The notes under the pieces: generated by a model
Seen by the model: only the letters and a program-made list of their open reading frames with translations
What the model was told of the DNA's origin: nothing
Database searches by the model: none
From: Cynocephalus volans
Lineage: Eukaryota; Chordata; Mammalia; Dermoptera; Cynocephalidae
Direction of reading: 5' to 3'
Length of the DNA stretch: 64,000 nt
Assembly: GCF_027409185.1 (NCBI RefSeq)
Contig: NC_084474.1
Location: 12,455,382-12,519,381 of the forward strand
Shown here: positions 57,383 to 64,000 of the stretch, one piece after another
Numbering within the stretch: the stretch's first letter is position 1
Layout of the letters: each line of letters begins with the position of its first letter
Position numbers and translations under genes: made by a program

Positions 57383-59520
57383 GAGAAGTATGTATAATGA
57401 AATAGATGTACATCATCAAAATTTAAAACAGTAAGTGTTTCTGTCAATACCTAAATGTAAATATGATACATTTCTATGTCATCTGGACCCTTTTATTTCA
57501 AATAATTATGAGATATTTACATATAAGCTTTAAACATCATTTTAAGAAAATTATAACCTTCAAAAGAATTCATTTTATAAAACAAATATACATAAAAAAT
57601 ACATGTTATAGTATATACAGAACATCTAATATCTTTATCAAAATACTGCATTGAGTCAACTTTATTTAAGAGAATCTGGAAATTTACCTTAGGAGCCAGA
57701 AGTACTAACCTCTCTGAGATCACTGTAAACGTTTTAACTAAAATATCTTTTATATCAAACATATAGAATGATGAAAATCAGATTACTTATTCTACCTCCT
57801 TCATTTTACAGACAAGGAAACATTCAGAGAGATTGAGTCCAGGCCAGAGAACTCCAGCTAATTAGGGGCTGAAATATGATTAGAATTAGGTCTTCTGACT
57901 TGCTCTTCAGGGCTCTCATACCCCACACTGATGATTTCCTGTTTACTACAGATTTGTGAACCTTTAACAAACATGAAACTAGAAGGTATACACAAAGAAA
58001 AATATGCAAGCATGCATTATTTCCAACACCAAGAAAGACCAGGCAGTAATGTCATGGCTACTGTGGTCATTCACACAATAAGACATGACTGCAAGGCTTG
58101 CATCAGTTTGGTCAGGTCACAGATCAAGCAAGAGGCAGAGCCAGCTTTAGAATTTAAGGCCTCATTGGAGTAGACATTCAGTTGCATATTCTATTCATCT
58201 CTCGCAGCAGTTTTATACTAGAAATCCTTTTTGATCTTAATTCTTAAAATCTTCTTCCTGCTGTCTTTGAAGTTTTTTCCTATTAGAAAACCTTTTAGGA
58301 AAGGTCTTCATAATTACACAGAAGCGTATTTTATTATTCCAGATTTTGTGGACTAACAAGAGTAAAAGAGAAAAAAGCTTTTTTTATTTTAATGCAATAG
58401 CCTGTTACTGGTTTCATTCCAGGCACTTGAATATTAATTCCTTAAATTCTATTGTTCTTTCATTTTTCACATGTGGCAGTTGAACAACATTCACCTTCCA
58501 TGAGCAGATGCAGATGGTGGCTTAAAGGTCCAGCCCTGAATGGTTTAGGAAGTATATTGCATAGCCTTTCCACTGAGCATCTGGTCTTGCAAAGTTATTT
58601 ATAGGAATAGTGTGTCTTCCAGGGAAGATACTTCTAGGAATTAGGCCTGCATGCTTGACGAAGAAAACCATGGTTCTCTCCAGCACGTGAACTGTGTATC
58701 TTACTATTGACTTTGCATCTCAGGATATCTACCACATGTTCTTAGATAGAAATACAGGCATTAAGCAGGGAGTGGCTTTCTAACATGCTCCTAAGCCGGT
58801 TTGGCAGAACTGAATTTTGAAATCACATATGTCAAGTCCCAATAGGATTATGTTGTGAATCACTGTCCAATTGGGAATATTTCAGATTGGTTTTCAGTGC
58901 ACCACCAGTTGACTCACAGTGTGAGCTTCTGTTCAGATAAGTGCAGTGCCAGTCAGTAGCTAATAGAGTTCATTCTGAGTCAGAACTTAGCATTTAGTAC
59001 AATAAGTATGAGTCACTGACTACCCAGCACCATCTGAGATGGTCCCTGAATGTTACCTTGAGCAGATAGCTCAAGAGTTTAGACAACACTGCATGGGGTG
59101 AGTCAGTTAAAAGCACAATTGCATGGGCTCTTGTAGAGGCCATTCACAATAAAGCATGATGTAACTGAGTGCTCAAGGTAATATTACATGGTCATGAATT
59201 TATAGAACAGATTACCTTGATTCTAATTCAGCTGATTAGATTCTAGCTATTTGCATGGGGAATCATTTGTGAAAAATGAGTAATATGCTCTATTGTCCAG
59301 CAGTGATATTTTAGGAGTTATTTCAATAGTTATTAAAGCCACTTGACCTTTGTTATTGGGAGTGCTCAATTTCCAGTTATTAATTTTACTCTAAATTGTA
59401 AAATCCTTTTTTAGTCCATACTAGTATTTTGGATTTTAGTTGAAGACATCTCATGCAGAGTTACCCAAGGATAATCTTGGTTCCAAGGATAATAACTTCT
59501 TGCTACTAATTACCAGTTGG
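57383..59520. other. RGS20 intron after the island, mostly unassigned
   Basis: Contains a probable minus-strand MIR at about 57795-57905 (CATTTTACAGACAAGGAAAC). Otherwise no exon, RNA gene or clear repeat. The shared RGS20 exon that should follow was not found here. Confidence 0.5.
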
Positions 59521-59525
59521 GTTGT

Positions 59526-59911
59526 TGCTATGGATTGATTGAATTGTGTCCCCAAAGTTCATATATTAGAAGCTTAATTACCACTGTAACTGTTGAGGGT
59601 GGGAAATCCTATTATGGTAATTGAAAAGTGGGGCCTTGAAGAGGTGATTAAATTGTAGGACCATGCAGTAGTGAATGGATTAAAAATGGCATGGTTCTGA
59701 GGGCTTTAAAAAAAAGAGCATATGAGAGGTTAGTCTCTCTTTGCTTCCACCATTTTGCAATGTGAGACCCCTGGGTCACTATCACTACGACTAAGACTCT
59801 CACCAGATGTGTTCCCTGGACTTTGGACTTCCTAGCCTTTGAAACTGTAAGCAATAAATTTTGATCCAGTTTCAAGTGTTTTGTTATAAGCAACAGAAAC
59901 AGACTAATACA
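59526..59911 (+). mobile_element. MST-like solo LTR, plus strand, with intact 5-bp target duplication
   Basis: The element starts TGCTATGGATTGATTGAATT and ends AGACTAATACA, with GTTGT on both sides (59521-59525, 59912-59916). It contains CCCCAAAGTTCATATATTAG, GGGGCCTTGAAGAGGTGATT and AGCAATAAATTTTGATCCAG (polyadenylation region). It is the same family, in the opposite sense, as the LTR at 25.5 kb. No retroviral genes accompany it. Confidence 0.88.
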
Positions 59912-60649
59912 GTTGTACAGTGTGCACATCTGCCCAACAGTGGAGTAGTGGAAAACACCCTACTGTCTGGTTTGTTTCTATTTGTGCCCCTGTCACCTCT
60001 GAAGGGAACTGAACGGTAGTTGCTCAAGGCTAGACCACGAGTTTGTCTTGCTGCTGTAAGGCTAGCAACACCTGGCACTTGTTACACATCTGGGGCTGTA
60101 TGGCTAGAATCAACACAGGCTTATATAAGCTGTTCCATTTATGCAAAGACAATAGAAAGAATTATGCAGCCTGTTCTTTACCCCACCCTTGTAAATGACT
60201 TTTATGACTCAGGATGGGGTGATAATGAAATTTAAGGGACTAATAGATTTCTTAATTTGTGTAAAAGTCTTATTGATAATTAGTGGTAAGAAGTTATTAT
60301 CCTTGGAACCAAGATTGGACAACTGTTAAAAAATACATGTATATTTTTCTATATTCATCTTTTTATGGCTCCAAGAAAATCCCAGATGTATGGCTCTACC
60401 ATATACCTTTATTATGTTTTTACTCATTCATACATCTTTTCTATCTAAAAATGTATAGATACTTCTTTACATTTAATGGGGACTTCACATAGTTTCATTC
60501 TTCCTGATATTGTAATTCCTGGCAAATTCAGGTTGTTAGGACTCTTTAATAAATTAGACTATTTACAATACGGAAACAAAGTTTGTATATAAGTTTGCTC
60601 AGTTTCAGTGAGGAGCTATGAAGTATCGTTGTGAGATTCCTGGTTGCTT

Positions 60650-62050
60650 TTAACTTTGTTTACTTGAGTTATAACTTGTAGTAAAGTGTACACATCATAA
60701 GAGTACAGCTTAATAAACTGTGCATACGTATATCCCCATGGAATCACCATCTAGATCGGGGTTTCTCAACCTTCACACTACTAACATTTTGAGTTGAATA
60801 ACTCCTTATTGTAGGGGACTGTGCTTTGCATTGCAGGAAGTTCAGTAGCATCCCTAATCTCTACCCACTGGTTGCCAGTAGCACTCCTCTCTAGATGTGA
60901 CAACCAAAAATCTCTCTAGACATTTCCAAATGTTCCCTGGGAGGCAGAATCACTCATCACTACTCTAGATCAAGATATAGGATATCTATATCTGATATAG
61001 ATTCTGGTTGCTGTGTAGTGGTAGATCATTGTGTTTTTAATTTGTATTTCCCTAATTACTAATAATGTTGAGCACCTTTTAATATGTTTTTTGGCCATCT
61101 TCTATTGTATATCTTCTATTGTAAACTGCCTCTACAGGTCTTTTGGCCTATTTTTCTATTGTGCCATTGATTTTTTTAAAAATTATTATTATTGATTTGT
61201 AGAATTTCTTTATGTACTCTAGATACCAGTAGTCTGTCAAAAATATGTATGTGTGCCTGTGTGTGTGTGTTGCAAATCTCTTCCCCCCCGTCTGTGGCTT
61301 GCCTTTACACTCTCATTCCATTATCTTTTGACTTCCATAGTCTCTGTGGAAAAGTCATGCTTTTTTGAAGTTAACATGTCTTTTTTCCTCTGGCTGATTT
61401 AAACATTTTCTCATTGTTTTTGGCTTACCACACTGAATATAATGTATCTAGGTGTGATTTTCTTTATATTATGTTTTGGATTCATGGAGCTTCTTGAATC
61501 TGTAGATTGATGTCTTTCATCAGCTTTGGAAATTTTTCATTCAATATCCCTTCAAATATTGCTTTTGTCCCATTTTCTCTCTTTCTTCCTACTTCTAAGA
61601 CTCATATCACACCTATGTTGGATGTTTTCCTTTTCCCCCTTATGTCTTTTATTCTCTGCTCTGTTTTGTCCATTTTTTTTTTATTTCTCTCTGCTTCAAC
61701 TTGAATACTTTCTATTCACCTGTTTTAGTTTACTTCACCTGTCTCCTGCTGTGCCTAATCTTCTGTCAAACCATCTAGTGAATTATTAATTTCAGAAATT
61801 GTCTTGTTCTAAATGTAGTATGTCCATTTGATTCTTTGTAATAAATTTAAATTCTATGATTAAATTCCCCATCTTTCATCACTTTTGTTAATGTATTCTT
61901 TTACACTAAATTCAATATTGAGATCATGTACCTGTATCTTTTGTCTTTTTTTTATTATTGGCCACATTTCTGTCTATTCACATATGTAATAATTTTTATT
62001 GTATGTAGACATTGTATGTAAAGAAACTATGTAGGTTCAGATAATATCTT
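60650..62050 (-). mobile_element. L1/HAL1-type LINE relic, minus strand, with MER5A inside
   Basis: TAGTAAAGTGTACACATCAT, TTTGTATTTCCCTAATTACT, TTTGGCCATCTTCTATTGTA, GTAGATTGATGTCTTTCATC, AATATTGCTTTTGTCCCATT and TATGTCCATTTGATTCTTTG are typical antisense LINE text. The small plus frames at 61.5-61.8 kb are antisense artefacts. Confidence 0.75.
60762..60965 (-). mobile_element. MER5A hAT-Charlie DNA transposon relic
   Basis: GGGGTTTCTCAACCTTCACA, AGCATCCCTAATCTCTACCC, TGTGACAACCAAAAATCTCT, AGACATTTCCAAATGTTCCC and GGGAGGCAGAATCACTCATC follow the MER5A sequence in antisense. It interrupts the surrounding LINE. Confidence 0.9.
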
Positions 62051-64000
62051 CCACCAGCAAGAAACTTCCCCTGGAGGAATTTCCTCTCTGAGAATGAGCG
62101 GCTGATTATTTTACTTTAGGCCTAACAGGTATTAAAATGGGTTGGAGCTAGTTGCAGTTTTAATAGGATTTAGCTTATCTCTGCTTCTTTTCTGTTCCTC
62201 AGGAATTTTCTTCTGAGCTTTGGATTGAGAGCCTGGTGGTTTCTATCTCCTCAGTCTTGAAAGAATGGGAGACTCAGTTTCACCTTCAGAGTTTTTCATC
62301 TTTACTCTTTGCCTCTACCTTCCCCATGTGGCTTTCACATTTGGTAAATATCTTAAATAGGCCAGCCATGTGTTTGAGGAAGGCCTTGTTACTGAAAGGG
62401 ACTTTGTTCTTCCATGTGAGACTAGAGTCTCTTTATATTCTCAGCCCATGCTTGGAGTCAGCAAAGGCCCTCAGGGAAAAAAACAGCTGGTGACTGACTG
62501 CTCACCTGGGGAAAGCTCTCCCTCACAGAAATTTTTGTTAATTTAATCTACTTTGCTTCCACATCTCTCTGATATCTTTAGAAATATAATTTTAGCTATT
62601 TACCTGGATTTTTTTCTTGAATTAACTTCCTTTTCCTTCTGTCTTTGGATTACATTTTTATCCTTCTATTATCATTTGTTTCCAATACAATTTTGCCATA
62701 TACGTGTGTAAAATGTAATATGTTTTATGAGTTTAAAAATGCTGAAAAAATATGTTATAATTTATGCATCTCTTTATGCTTCAAATTGTAGTTATGTAAT
62801 GTAAGAAGCACAAACATTAGCAGGCTGACCAGTTAGCTCACTGGTCACTGGCACTGATAACACTAAGGTCAAGGGTTGGATCCCTCTTATGGCCAATCAC
62901 CAAAAAAAAAAAAAGCATGAACATTGGAATGAAAAAGAACTAGACTCAAATTTTGACTTTGCTCATGCTCACTAGTTTTGTGACCCTCTGAATCTGAAAG
63001 TATATGACAGTGATAATGATACATATTTTATAGTAATAAATGCACAGTAGAGGGTTCAAGAGAGTATTCAGTAGGTGGTACCTGTTATCATTATTCCTAT
63101 AATATTTATCCATCATCATTTTAAGCCCCGGACCATGGATCATTTGATTTTAAACATTTAGATTTTGATATACTTCTATTTGGTACAGATTCTAAAATTT
63201 TTACCATTTGAACAATGCTCTGAAAAAAGTTAATATAAAAGGCCTATACCCATGACTTAATATCTAGGAAAATATTACTGTACAAGATCATAAATTCATA
63301 TTTGGCTAAATCTTTGTCATTTATATACCCCAAAAATGACATTGTGAAACTGAAGAATTTGAATAAAATTTAGTTGCAGAAAGATTTGCATTCAGAATAG
63401 TTGCTCTCAGTAAAATCCACATCTAATTACTTTTGTTATATCCAGTAGGGCTTATTATAAGATGCTGGCAATCAGAATACAATATTAAGAAATGTTAAGA
63501 AAAGATTAACAGTATTTTCTGGAAAGGACTGCTGGCTGACTTTTGCAGAGGAGAATCTATGAGGGGCTGTAATTTTAACATTATCTCCATGAATGATTTA
63601 AATATAATTAATTTTTGTATTAAATTTCCTCTTACTGAGTTGCTCTTTTGTTTTGACTTTGGCATTTGTTTCTTTAAAAAAAAACAAAACTTTGCTAATG
63701 TATGTAAACATTTAAGATTCTACTCTAAATCTGAGATGAAAATAGTAATCCTGGAGGCAGTTTAGTATGCAGGACTCTCCTGGCATGGATGAGAACAGGG
63801 CTTCACATTTGTGTCCCCGAGGCCACCGAGGGATGCGTCTTTAGTTCCTGAGTGTGCTGACAACCAACTTCACTGCTCCAACCTCCATATTCTGAGTAGG
63901 ACTGCCCTCACCATTTGTGGGTAGATTTAAGTAAAGGCACAAGGGTTATGGGATCTTGTTATGCAACCACCTGGAATTTATCAAATTCCACTGGAGCTGA
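62050..64000. other. RGS20 intron, right edge of window
   Basis: Apart from the SINE at 62821-62912, no exon, RNA gene or clear repeat is recognised. Some LINE-derived text may continue to about 62700. Confidence 0.5.
62821..62912 (+). mobile_element. CYN-type SINE, plus strand
   Basis: GGCTGACCAGTTAGCTCACT, CACTGATAACACTAAGGTCA and AGGGTTGGATCCCTCTTATG are followed by a 13-base A tail. The flanks AAGCACAAACATTAG (62806-62820) and AAGCATGAACATTGG (62913-62927) match at 12 of 15 positions. Confidence 0.88.

Noticed and set aside
59526-59911. Possible provirus
   Set aside because: Only one LTR with its own 5-bp target duplication is present, so it is a solo LTR without viral genes. The other LTRs in the window also lack internal regions.
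61507-61789. 65- and 87-residue plus frames
   Set aside because: Antisense translation of a minus-strand LINE; T-rich sequence gives phenylalanine/leucine-rich false peptides.
1-64000. Undescribed system such as a CRISPR array or defence operon
   Set aside because: The window is typical mammalian nuclear DNA. The regular repeats found (97 bp, 35 bp, 25 bp) are L1, minisatellite or SINE structures without spacers.

Overview
This is a stretch of mammalian nuclear genome. It has sparse, intron-interrupted genes, two CpG-island regions in an AT-rich background, and dense layers of L1, L2, MIR, MaLR-type LTRs and MER5A. About ten short SINEs have heads that read as tRNA-Ile (A-box-like TAGCTCAGTTGGTTAGAG, GGTGCTGATAACACCAAGGTC, B-box-like GGTTCGATCC) followed directly by an A tail. 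SINEs of this type (the CYN family) are known from colugos (Dermoptera). No Alu, B1/B2 or Can-SINE is seen. The best guess is a colugo such as Galeopterus; this rests on remembered SINE family structure and was not searched.

Two protein-coding genes are recognised, in the order and orientation I recall for human 8q11.23. (1) ATP6V1H (V-ATPase V1 subunit H), minus strand, occupies the left third. Its promoter is the CpG island at about 22.7-23.65 kb. The first three coding exons are 21819-21707, 14864-14762 and 11807-11718, and together encode the N-terminal ~105 residues. Later exons were not found and should lie beyond the left edge. Two CACGTG (CLEAR/TFEB-type) boxes sit in the promoter. 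(2) RGS20 (RGSZ1, a regulator of G-protein signalling), plus strand, starts about 7.7 kb to the right. The first coding exon of the long isoform is at 31092-31256. A GC-rich second coding exon is at 53579-53905. An alternative first coding exon for the short isoform is at 55199-55267, inside a large CpG island (53.5-56.7 kb). The exons holding the cysteine string and the RGS box are not visible and should lie to the right.

Layout: 0.9-10.2 kb is an old L1 broken up by a SINE and by a younger internally deleted L1 (4928-9506) whose 5' region holds a 97-bp tandem array. 10.2-22.7 kb is ATP6V1H introns and exons with MIR and L2 fragments. 22.7-23.65 kb is the ATP6V1H promoter island. 23.65-31 kb is intergenic and packed with nested LTRs, SINEs and L1. 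31-53.5 kb is the long first RGS20 intron with transposon relics. 51.1-52.6 kb is a CpG-rich block with no recognised exon. 53.5-56.7 kb is the RGS20 CpG island with two coding exons. 56.7-64 kb is the following intron.

Nearly all long open frames in the GC-rich islands and in the repeats are chance or transposon frames and are not called. I found no bacterial-type system, CRISPR array, rRNA gene or intact tRNA gene, and nothing that looks like an undescribed biological system. The notable points are regulatory (CLEAR boxes, alternative RGS20 starts, a start-stop uORF, a G-quadruplex motif) and repeat structure (L1 monomer-like array, SINE with a B-box duplication, AT hairpin cluster).
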